A DNA stretch of 64,000 nucleotides from Ignelater luminosus. Its lineage: Eukaryota; Arthropoda; Insecta; Coleoptera; Elateridae. Positions within the stretch are counted from its first letter, which is position 1. Every line of letters starts with the position of its first letter. The translations under genes were made by a program, and so were the position numbers. This document shows, piece by piece, positions 62,201-64,000 of the stretch. The stretch is taken from NCBI GenBank assembly GCA_011009095.1, contig VTPC01008565.1, forward strand, positions 1 to 64,000, in the 5' to 3' direction. Under the pieces are notes generated by a model. The model ran no database searches. It saw only the letters and a program-made list of their open reading frames with translations, and was not told the DNA's origin.

Positions 62201-64000
62201 TGATAATAATCCATGATATGGTGATGGATGACAGAAGAGTGAAGGTGCGTAAGATTGCTAGTGCTGTAGGCATCTCGAATGAACGGGTACATAATATTTT
62301 GCATCAACATTTAGACATGACAAAGCTATCCGCAAGATGGGTGCCGCGATCGCTCACGCTTGACCAAAAACGAAATCGTGTGAAGTGTTGCAAGGACGGT
62401 TTGCAGCTGTTCCAGAAGAATCGGCAGGACTTTAAACGTCGTTTCGTCACTGTGGATGAAACATGGATACATCACTACACTCCTGAGACCAAAGAACAAT
62501 CTAAACAATGGGTTACCAAGGGGGAATCTGCGCCAAAAAAGGCGAAGACCGTTCCTTCGGCCGGAAAGGTTATGGCGACTGTCTTTTGGGATTCGCAAGG
62601 AATAATCCTCATCGACTATCTGGAAAAGGGTAAAACTATTACAGATCCATATTATTCATCGTTATTGGATCGTTTAAAAACCGAGCTGCAAGAAAAACGC
62701 CCACAATTGGCCCACAAAAAAGTCCTTTTCCATCACGACAACGCACCAGCTCACGCCTCAGCAGTTGTGGTCGGAAAGTTAATGGAAATAGCGTTCCAAC
62801 TCGTTTCACATCCCCCCTATTCTCCAGACTTGGCTCTCTCGGACTACTATTTGTTCCCCAATTTGAAGAAATATCTGGCGGGAAAAAGATTTTATTCAAA
62901 CGAGGAGGTGATTGCAGAAACGAATGGCTATTTTTCAGACTTAGGCAAATCCTATTATCCAGAAGGGATCAACAAACTAGAGCAGCGTTGGACGAAGTGT
63001 ATAAGCCTAAAAGGAGACTATGTTGAAAAATAAAAAAGGTTTACCCCAAACAATTAAGTAGTTTTTATTTTTGCACGGACTATTGAACGTTTTGGAATAC
63101 TATCATCCTACCCTTAAATTTTACATTTTGATTATCAGCACAACATGTGTAAAAATTTAGAGAATCTAAGTAAAAGTGTGCTGTACTTAAGGAAACGATT
63201 TTATTGGTCGTGGTCGTTTCCAAAAATATACAGCCCTACTCTCAGACTGTTACGCAATGAAGTCATCTTGATCATCAAACGCAGAAAATAGTGCAAGCAC
63301 TATCCCTATATATATGTACAACAAACTGCAAAGAAATTTGATTTTTTTCAGGCAGAACCAAAATACTTGAAAAACTTACACAAAGAATTCGCACCTAACC
63401 GTTTTGCATCTATTCAATACCAAAGCGCATAATGGACCTTTAATACTCAATGATATTAATAGAAAATTAATGAAACCTGTCAAGCAATGTTTCAGTATCA
63501 AACTTATTGTTTTAGTGCGATTTCAATAATGATTTCGCCAAGGACAAATTGCTTAAGTAATCAATAACACTCAAAACAGATAATCCGTTCGAAAATATAA
63601 AACATGCTGAAGGAGCGTTTGATAGGTTTAGTTAAGAAACCGATCCATGCAGCAAAGAAACCACAAAAATTTACATTTAAAACGTGAAACATCAACAACC
63701 ATATTTGTGATGTTTGAATTATTTTCACCAACGAGATTTATTTGTCTAACTGCGTTTGGACTATTTCAAATTACTAGCTGTAGGACGCATAATATTAGAG
63801 AAAAGCCCTCCCACGTGTTTACTTTTTGTTTTCAGACAAAACAAGTTAATCTTAAGTAGATTCTAAAAACATTGAGTTGTTAAACTTTGGTTTTATAATT
63901 CTATTAAAATATCTGATTTCTATTAATTAGTGTTAAATTTTCCAATTTCTAACCTCGATATCGAGGGTCTTGAGCACGAAGTCTTGCATATTGTTCTGCA
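21215..64000 (-). CDS. sif: still life (sif), Rac guanine-nucleotide exchange factor, internal ten-exon portion
   Basis: Still life is the insect relative of TIAM1/2. It activates Rac and shapes actin at the cell cortex and synapse. The full protein has an EVH1-like domain, a PH-coiled-coil-Ex region, a Ras-binding domain, PDZ, and DH-PH. Ten minus-strand exons join in one frame: 63954-64000, 49888-50022, 42052-42215, 41466-41983, 41199-41412, 40984-41140, 40870-40926, 40613-40811, 40301-40525, 21215-21344. Every intron is GT-AG and codon phases match at all nine junctions, giving 615 codons without a stop. The identification rests on recalled conserved stretches: AEQYARLRAQDPRYR, LLLEYEMHLRNTL, MDAESYSLHTFEALL and SLNDSGYKSGRADS. 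Neither the start, the PH domain nor the DH catalytic domain lies in the window. The family name is from memory of the protein, not a search. Confidence 0.85.
21345..22480. other. sif 19-kb intron, first part, nothing assigned
   Basis: AT-rich. Two short frames (21521-21802 minus, 21902-22108 plus) have low-complexity composition. The region from about 21900 may be the upstream Gag portion of the retrotransposon marked by the zinc knuckle at 22563, but I cannot show this. Confidence 0.4.
22540..22690 (+). mobile_element. Retrotransposon Gag zinc-knuckle remnant (BEL/Pao-like)
   Basis: From 22563 the plus strand reads CINCLKPGHLVK, a stop, then CKQVKCTKFKKRHTLLH. This has the C-x2-C-x4-H-x4-C spacing of a Gag zinc knuckle, with one residue replaced by TGA, followed by the second Cys and the RHxLLH tail that I associate with BEL/Pao elements. 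The flanks (22150-23100) are too decayed to show protease or RT. Long terminal repeats were not found. Confidence 0.5.
23185..23221. repeat. (TA)n microsatellite
   Basis: About 18 uninterrupted TA units. Confidence 0.97.
23222..23904. other. Unassigned intronic sequence with a near-open stretch
   Basis: At 23490-23760 one plus-strand frame is nearly open and protein-like (HCENDPKYSSGFWEVLYIVN; KPLEKFDQVKWFARRQQVIH) with two stops. It looks like an old element, but I do not recognise the family. Confidence 0.35.
23905..26692 (+). mobile_element. hAT transposon (ZMYM1-like/DUF4371 type) with intact ends
   Basis: Terminal inverted repeats CAGTGGCGTAGCGT (23913-23926) and ACGCTACGCCACTG (26671-26684) match perfectly over 14 bases. 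They are bounded by an 8-bp target duplication CGCCGGCC (23905-23912 and 26685-26692), the hAT hallmark. The plus-strand transposase relic begins near 24220 (PGPSGVSSLEAS). It has a TTF-type zinc finger near 24610-24690 (LLTWMAYSLSKASLFCFCC), a DUF4371-like part at 24860-25080 (KKWHEILTRMFDIIKFLAKQ), and AYYNAATMSGRH near 25390. The C-terminal dimerisation domain at 26330-26530 contains NASCERSFSKLKLIKNYLRS. At least six frameshifts or stops break it. It is similar to domesticated ZMYM1-like genes, but this copy is dead. Confidence 0.92.
26693..28615. other. Unassigned intronic sequence
   Basis: The first 120 bases are less AT-rich than the rest and continue the sequence left of the hAT element (the rejoined target is CGCCGGCCGTCCC). 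The target was therefore probably itself a repeat. A minus-strand frame of 105 codons at 26853-27170 is not recognised. The remainder is AT-rich with no motif. Confidence 0.4.
28620..28765 (+). mobile_element. Short LINE reverse-transcriptase fragment
   Basis: One plus-strand frame from about 28646 reads PQGSTLGPLIFLIYVND and then a stop. This is the conserved RT block that precedes the YADD motif. A following stretch (FNSLETV) fits the next region weakly. No other part of the element is visible nearby. Confidence 0.7.
28770..29565. other. Unassigned intronic sequence
   Basis: AT-rich. Possibly the decayed C-terminal end of the LINE fragment at 28.6 kb, but no diagnostic motif was seen. Confidence 0.35.
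29566..30318 (-). mobile_element. Small hAT element (deletion derivative) with 8-bp target duplication
   Basis: A perfect 12-base inverted repeat AGGGTTGCCATA (29575-29586) / TATGGCAACCCT (30298-30309) lies next to the direct 8-bp repeat ACAATAAT (29566-29573 and 30311-30318). The inferred element is 29574-30310, 737 bases. The minus strand encodes only the end of a hAT transposase at about 29990-29745, including KWLKFFADTKHID and NNANVERIFSLMS, the dimerisation-domain signature. The rest of the transposase is gone, so it could move only with help from a relative. Confidence 0.85.
30545..31640 (+). mobile_element. Remnant of a DUF7869-type element (copy B, C-terminal half)
   Basis: Plus-strand fragments in order: QCDICRANKLKHITSEEYKD near 30600, LLLCPKSNASGIYYRRKFSV near 30740, ANEFASILSHFIQSQLPLCN near 30885, IIIFSGGCNYQNRSSILSN near 30955, EKGHTQMECESTIERYLKQR near 31065, then a long open stretch to 31621 including ARKHPIPYKVTYLEHSFFKN. 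The order (Cys pair, LLCPKSN, an acidic/Gly motif before NRSS, GHTQMECES) is that of the same family as the 11.7-kb relic. It carries several stops and frameshifts. An unclassified DDE-type transposon protein is the likely origin. Confidence 0.65.
31640..32260 (+). mobile_element. LINE reverse-transcriptase fragment
   Basis: KAGVSQES followed in another frame by FTFYINDISYP (31640-31715) matches the PQGS...FxxYINDI block of LINE RTs. Downstream pieces (RLVFDPENQSCLKSI near 31850; IIREILRIRRHKATLNLKHK near 32190) fit the thumb and C-terminal region. It is badly decayed and abuts copy B of the DUF7869-type relic. Confidence 0.5.
32270..32930. other. Unassigned intronic sequence
   Basis: AT-rich; it may include the 5' end of the element that follows. 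No motif recognised. Confidence 0.35.
32940..34200 (+). mobile_element. Remnant of a DUF7869-type element (copy C), internally deleted, with an apparent intron
   Basis: The start reads MDYDSDDS (ATG at 32943), followed by an apparent intron with donor GTGAGTAAGG and acceptor CTTTTTTTAG, then TNETEKEVKEQEIEQKV. Further relics: KGEAYTSLKKQI near 33260, a Cys-rich part with CPNKSYFKCKENKFLKPIIA near 33330, GIPAVSQKLI near 33480, SYKPKRDRCSLCKEIKLLES at 33655-33715, and, after a large gap, the C-terminal EVDAVHYPIEKVLKNHGILL at 34035-34095 with QKYTVFQMKANDF near 34135. N- and C-terminal parts of the same family as copies A and B are present, but the catalytic middle is missing. Confidence 0.6.
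34205..34975. other. Unassigned intronic sequence
   Basis: AT-rich with no motif. Short frames here have the composition of random AT-rich DNA. Confidence 0.4.
34980..38200 (-). mobile_element. RTE-like LINE, decayed, minus strand
   Basis: Read leftwards: a Lys-rich N-terminal part (NLITQMKEARHKG near 37900), the endonuclease start LGTWNVRGRNL near 37600, the endonuclease end ADSNSDHFLVRI near 37100, a coiled linker, RT block NNRSPGINEIYAEMIK near 36400, GFRCSRSSTNQIFLLKEI near 36130, LFALFIDVSQAYGREKMYQA near 36030, and a thumb with EINSNKTKYMVMG near 35715. The C-terminus RLIGPSRRRRPRKRWWSKVE ends near 35040. The region that should hold YADD appears deleted near 35800. An AATAAA lies in the 3' region near 34960. 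The layout matches RTE-like LINEs often mislabelled craniofacial development protein 2-like. Confidence 0.85.
38205..38700. other. Unassigned intronic sequence
   Basis: AT-rich spacer between two LINE pieces; no motif recognised. Confidence 0.4.
38713..38988 (-). mobile_element. LINE C-terminal fragment, minus strand
   Basis: One frame of 91 codons contains DGRRRTGQEIQTIYNEPNLE and LRCLEHIARIPDTSFPKTML. This matches the post-RT tail of RTE-like LINEs (a variant of RWLGHVxRMPD). It is a separate copy from the 35-38 kb LINE, which has its own C-terminus. Confidence 0.75.
38990..40300. other. End of the 19-kb sif intron, nothing assigned
   Basis: AT-rich. A 72-codon plus-strand frame at 39478 has no recognisable features. 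The intron ends at the donor next to the exon at 40301. Confidence 0.45.
40301..40525 (-). CDS. sif: sif exon, Ser-rich linker before the PH region
   Basis: This 225-base exon has acceptor TTCCATTTTAG and donor GTATAA. The correct frame contains GWRSGSSTYSSTQGLPQGGH, SPWDSLPSLRQDSSLNDSGY and KSGRADSFEQ, ending in phase 2. Another frame on the same strand is also open (74 codons), but it does not match the phases of either neighbour. A 19-kb intron follows. Confidence 0.8.
40613..40811 (-). CDS. sif: sif exon with Arg-Asp / Arg-Glu runs
   Basis: This 199-base exon has acceptor TTGGTCACAG and donor GTAGGA. It reads PAPSSSSINKSSTLPLSHRL, a charged run ARDRDRDRDGYYSDRNEL, a second run REREKERERERGYLSDHNT, and ends in phase 2. 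The alternating Arg-acid runs resemble RD/RE repeats of disordered proteins. The paired GYYSDRN and GYLSDHN motifs suggest a small internal duplication. The upstream 58-base intron is itself open in this frame, so retention would not stop translation. Confidence 0.78.
40870..40926 (-). CDS. sif: sif 57-base small exon
   Basis: The exon is bracketed by acceptor CCATTCTAG and a strong donor GTGAGT. It encodes FAESLPGSNQRSPYPSRK plus the split codons at each end. It is too short to call alone, but its phases (2 in, 1 out) are exactly what both neighbours need. The introns on either side are 57 and 58 bases. Confidence 0.72.
40984..41140 (-). CDS. sif: sif exon carrying the conserved LLLEYEMHLRNTL motif
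   Basis: This 157-base exon has acceptor TTGAGTTAG, donor GTACGT, opens in phase 0 and ends in phase 1. It reads NANESSTPGSPTSRLLLEYE, then MHLRNTLAKGMDAESYSLHT, then FEALLTQSMENL. This predicted-helical, strongly conserved segment was the main clue that the gene is Still life. It is short, fully open and bounded by good splice sites. Confidence 0.85.
41199..41412 (-). CDS. sif: sif exon, linker
   Basis: This 214-base exon follows a 53-base intron (acceptor AATTTTCAG) and ends at GTAAAT in phase 0. It reads SSHEIGRGYPGRGLYLELE, then a Pro/Ser stretch (GDLSPPSDN) and a His/Gln-rich end. The frame runs on into the intron by chance. Its position between two phase-matched exons supports the boundary used here. 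Confidence 0.75.
41466..41983 (-). CDS. sif: sif exon, largest exon of the cluster (linker)
   Basis: This 518-base exon (172 codons plus two bases) has acceptor AACTTTTAG and donor GTATCT. It contains a Ser/Thr-rich start, a basic Ser-rich stretch around RRSKSKSTEDM, the segment TLKRMLKPMPSAESPVTSPE, and a His/Asn-rich run (YYNTHHHRHPNNN). Proline-directed Ser/Thr sites such as ESPVTSPE suggest phosphorylation, which is inference only. The frame stays open past the donor for a few codons, but the splice boundary is fixed by the phase-2 match to the next exon. Confidence 0.78.
42052..42215 (-). CDS. sif: sif exon, Gln/Thr-rich linker
   Basis: This 164-base exon has acceptor TTTTGTGCAG and donor GTATTC. 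It starts with TA, completing a valine codon, and ends in phase 0. The product is rich in Gln, Thr and Ser (for example TRDRGVQQQSQETSTMT) with no recognised domain. A 68-base intron separates it from the next exon. Confidence 0.75.
42216..43385. other. sif 7.7-kb intron, first part
   Basis: AT-rich with no coding motif. Around 42460-42620 there is a cluster of TTAC/GTAA words (for example AATTACATGAGAGGTAATTA) with no clear function. Confidence 0.4.
43390..46425 (+). mobile_element. RTE-like LINE, nearly full length but decayed, plus strand
   Basis: In order: an N-terminal helical part (GNVVLQGLKIDINNNQDDLK near 43420), endonuclease start WERGTWNV-like near 43960, endonuclease end TWIVPERNTVNRIDHVLIQE at 44278-44337 and DSDHFRVGVKLKQRK near 44385, a Lys-rich linker, RT block NNKRPGNNGITKENLK near 45080, NTQQGLRQEDPLSTTLF at 45580-45630, catalytic YADD at 45709-45720, and SFMYLGVLIDNKRQEGKEVE near 45925. 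The C-terminal tail is near 46170 (TWERKILRRIFEGRR) with RPRKRWKDMVEANE near 46320. Stops and frameshifts occur throughout, although 45830-46216 is an open 128-codon stretch. Confidence 0.87.
46430..48515. other. sif intron, nothing assigned
   Basis: AT- and T-rich. No coding motif, inverted repeat or tandem repeat stands out. Confidence 0.4.
48520..49710 (+). pseudogene. Decayed intron-containing gene-like segment inside a sif intron
   Basis: An ATG at 48520 opens 46 codons (MSGLVDLKEHVKREASNDAE, then ITFDFWYSISKCLYNFNVAE, IFAAMG) ending exactly at GTGAGT (48658). A matching acceptor ATTTTAG at 48784 continues in phase with ESDHKANSCVTAADIFPFDL. Later parts, with frameshifts, read KLYTQALKFSFRLTELFGKI near 48930, LDELKLHRQVTKRI near 49030, LKSDISLQPPEH ending at GTAAGT (49129), and a coiled-coil end EFKIYKQEIEALDVKEKENQ near 49620. 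A TAG interrupts after GEDEN. Retained splice sites argue against a processed copy. The order faintly recalls the kinetochore protein Nuf2 (globular head, coiled coil), but I would not name it. Confidence 0.4.
49888..50022 (-). CDS. sif: sif exon, Ser/Thr-rich linker
   Basis: This 135-base exon is flanked by acceptor TTCTTTTAG and donor GTATTAG. Its first two bases complete a glycine codon from the upstream exon. It then reads SSTLPRAQTRTTDTETR and continues through a Thr/Ser-rich stretch ending NAQ plus one base. There are no folded-domain features; it looks like disordered linker. It stands alone, with introns of 13.9 kb upstream and 7.7 kb downstream. Confidence 0.75.
50023..52370. other. 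sif 13.9-kb intron, first part
   Basis: AT-rich with no gene found. Around 51900-52170 the plus strand has Lys/Arg-rich decayed frames that could be the 5' part of the LINE beginning at 52378, but no motif confirms it. Confidence 0.4.
53481..54774 (+). mobile_element. mariner transposon B, complete, one frameshift
   Basis: Perfect 28-base terminal inverted repeats (53481-53508 and 54747-54774, starting CGAGGGTGGTCTGAAAAG) are flanked by TA at 53479 and 54775. The insertion splits a Tyr codon of the host LINE. The transposase starts at ATG 53659 (MDKIEYRAVIKYLFLKGNTP) and ends at 54709 (GDYVEK), about 349 residues if the frame were continuous. Catalytic aspartates lie in TVDESWIHYY (codon 54130), HQDNAPSH (54413) and DLAPSD (54518). 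The last two are separated by 34 residues, so DD34D. An extra A in the A8 run at 54210-54217 shifts the frame, and the only other damage I see is minor. This is a young copy. Confidence 0.97.
53659..54709 (+). pseudogene. mariner B transposase, single frameshift
   Basis: This cut-and-paste DNA transposase binds the 28-base terminal repeats and inserts at TA. The N-terminal half has two helix-turn-helix segments (around YGDSAPSFTTVKVWAAEFKR and DDRRIKVREIAEVMNMSKER) followed by the linker motif LSARWVPRLLTLDQK. The DD34D catalytic domain follows. ATG 53659 is preferred over the in-frame GTG at 53641 because MDKIEYR is the usual mariner beginning. The frame changes at an A8 homopolymer near 54214, so the copy cannot make full-length protein without frameshifting. 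A homopolymer is also a place where an assembly error could mimic a frameshift. Confidence 0.93.
55237..57427 (+). mobile_element. Unnamed DNA transposon with very long inverted repeats, catalytic core deleted
   Basis: The element spans 55245-57419 between direct repeats CTGCACAA (55237-55244 and 57420-57427). The ends begin TAGGCTGGGTTGAAAA and, on the other strand, TAGGGCGGGTCGAAAA, and stay alignable for about 175 bases (55245-55420 against 57242-57419). The right subterminal block is repeated in tandem and diverged at about 57060-57235. Coding relics: SDRFGKSDRATAVIASSVIQ near 55695 with KIKRKQQKAREMLQELE, then GETAGPSSFSGNIGKQISDC near 55886, SYSRWLTTANRVLRLYISQT near 56110, NYIVKTYAPIWFEIKRNHS, and a tail CHTAVK-like with CRQENRDGFIK near 56700. 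I recall this as a repeated but uncharacterised insect protein family. The superfamily is unknown to me. Confidence 0.75.
57060..57235 (+). repeat. Diverged tandem copy of the right subterminal repeat of the 55-57 kb transposon
   Basis: Words such as CTTTGCGCAAACTGAAGATC (57115) and GAATTCGATACTCGAAA (57205) recur at 57288 and 57380 in the same order and orientation, with substitutions. The block therefore duplicates most of the right terminal repeat, except the outermost bases. Confidence 0.7.
58015..58860. other. sif intron between LINE and piggyBac
   Basis: A short frame near 58100 (MSLHDVHEDVRFSHPHTQ) is protein-like but unrecognised. Bases 58690-58745 contain iterated TGAAAnTTTCA-like units, which recur to the right of the piggyBac. 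Confidence 0.4.
58864..61090 (+). mobile_element. piggyBac transposon, decayed, with recognisable ends
   Basis: Ends CCCTTTCGCCACTG (58868-58881) and CAGTGGCGAAAGAG (61073-61086) match at 13 of 14 bases. Each is flanked by TTAG (58864-58867, 61087-61090) where piggyBac normally has TTAA. The transposase relic reads plus-strand: acidic N-terminus YSDENPYACSDEDNDFIPSS near 59283; CELDIFLKLFPKSLF near 59600; ALCNAMIEWAISRDKCTLLL near 59800; QSIDEAMVKLKGRSCVKQYL near 59935 with PVKPVKRGIKPWE; VGTCISNRKGMP near 60218; ASKNAFYSFLDTINRKI-like near 60550; and a Cys-containing end CTSCRVVFCK near 60770. Several frameshifts and stops make it inactive. Confidence 0.9.
61130..61280. repeat. Iterated TGAAAnTTTCA-like units (also at 58690-58745)
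   Basis: Both flanks of the piggyBac contain runs of short near-palindromic words of the form GAAA(C/T)TTTCA with A/T spacers, in both orientations. CTGAAATTTTGATAAAA on the left matches CTGAAATTTTCATAAAA on the right. The piggyBac probably landed in an older repeat built from such units. Confidence 0.45.
61285..61800. other. sif intron, nothing assigned
   Basis: AT-rich spacer between the repeat patch and mariner C. No motif was seen. Confidence 0.4.
61810..63096 (+). mobile_element. mariner transposon C, nearly intact, one frameshift, damaged right end
   Basis: The left end is TA (61808-61809) then CGAGGGTCGTTTGAAAAG, continuing to 61837. The right inner repeat TTTGCACGGACTATTGAACG (63070-63089) pairs with it, but the outermost seven bases are replaced by TTTTGGA, so the right tip is mutated or cut. 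The transposase runs from ATG 61983 (MDEKEFRVLIKHYFMKGKTP) to 63033 (GDYVEK), about 349 residues, the same length as mariner B. Catalytic motifs are VTVDETWIHHY, FHHDNAPAHAS (Asp codon 62737) and DLALSDYY (Asp codon 62842), again DD34D. One inserted base near 62205 breaks the frame. It belongs to a different mariner family from copy B. Confidence 0.95.
61983..63033 (+). pseudogene. mariner C transposase, single frameshift
   Basis: The N-terminal DNA-binding half reads KHYGDSAPSIRTVYKWFQNF and ends SGRPVEVTTPEIID. The rest resumes one base out of frame with IHDMVMDDRRVKVRKIASAV, then LSARWVPRSLTLDQK and the catalytic domain with all three aspartates. In the third motif the usual DLAPSD is DLALSD, a Pro-to-Leu change next to the catalytic residue. 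The frameshift sits in GATAATAATCC near 62205 and leaves 78 codons before a stop. No other stop interrupts the two frames, so inactivation looks recent. Confidence 0.92.
63100..63953. other. sif intron adjacent to the upstream exon, nothing assigned
   Basis: AT-rich sequence from the end of mariner C to the donor of the exon at 63954. Short frames only; no motif recognised. Confidence 0.45.
63954..64000 (-). CDS. sif: sif exon, end of EVH1-like region (5' part outside window)
   Basis: Reading leftwards from base 64000 gives AEQYARLRAQDPRYR, then one base (G) of a split codon before the donor GTTAGA at 63953. In Still life this motif sits directly after the EVH1-like domain. The exon continues beyond the window, so its acceptor is not visible. 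Its phase-1 end fits the two bases that open the next exon, 13.9 kb away. Confidence 0.8.

Noticed and set aside
21215-64000. Host gene as RIM (presynaptic active-zone protein)
   Set aside because: Considered because of the Ser/Arg-rich linker, but the LLLEYEMHLRNTL, AEQYARLRAQDPRYR and GLFDRQDSLRSDYMSDRESR segments fit Still life better.
1-64000. CRISPR arrays, operons, rRNA, bacterial features
   Set aside because: No regularly spaced repeats, no clustered same-strand long frames and no rRNA-like sequence; the window is eukaryotic.

Overview
The window is animal, almost certainly insect, nuclear DNA. It is AT-rich and intron-rich, with GT-AG splice sites and several layers of decayed transposable elements. 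I cannot place it to order or species. Mariner, piggyBac, hAT, Jockey-type and RTE-like elements together fit many insects.

The only host gene I can support runs on the minus strand, entering at base 64000 and leaving to the left of 21215. Ten exons (63954-64000, 49888-50022, 42052-42215, 41466-41983, 41199-41412, 40984-41140, 40870-40926, 40613-40811, 40301-40525, 21215-21344) join in one frame, with matching phases at all nine junctions, into a 615-codon internal piece. I recognise it as the insect Rac exchange factor Still life (sif, the TIAM1/2 relative). The piece starts at the end of the N-terminal EVH1-like domain and runs through the low-complexity, phosphosite-like linker. It stops just before the expected N-terminal PH domain. 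Seven central exons are packed into 2 kb with introns of 53-87 bases. The other introns are 7.7, 13.9, 19.0 and over 21 kb, and hold nearly everything else in the window.

Layout, left to right. 1.6-3.7 kb: dead mariner split by a 1.07-kb insert with a GC-rich head and an (ATC)n tail. 9.5-11.6 kb: Jockey-type LINE. 11.7-12.6 kb: remnant of a DUF7869-type element. 15.8 kb: tRNA-like SINE. 16.9-18.9 kb: LINE with RNase H. 21.2 kb: sif exon. 22.6 kb: retrotransposon Gag zinc knuckle. 23.9-26.7 kb: hAT element with perfect ends and 8-bp target duplication. 28.6 kb: scrap of reverse transcriptase. 29.6-30.3 kb: small hAT. 30.5-34.2 kb: two more DUF7869-type remnants around a LINE scrap. 35.0-38.2 kb: RTE-like LINE on the minus strand. 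40.3-42.2 kb: sif exon cluster. 43.4-46.4 kb: RTE-like LINE on the plus strand. 48.5-49.7 kb: a decayed, intron-containing gene-like segment of uncertain origin. 49.9 kb: sif exon. 52.4-58.0 kb: LINE interrupted by a complete mariner and by a 2.2-kb DNA transposon of a family I cannot name. 58.9-61.1 kb: piggyBac. 61.8-63.1 kb: second young mariner. 63.95 kb: sif exon.

The elements do not act together. They are passengers in sif introns, and every transposase or reverse transcriptase copy is broken. The two youngest mariners each carry a single one-base frameshift in an otherwise open frame of about 349 codons. I found no CRISPR, operon, rRNA or functional tRNA gene. The nearest thing to an undescribed system is the unnamed 55-57 kb transposon family (very long inverted repeats, 8-bp target duplication) together with the three DUF7869-type remnants.
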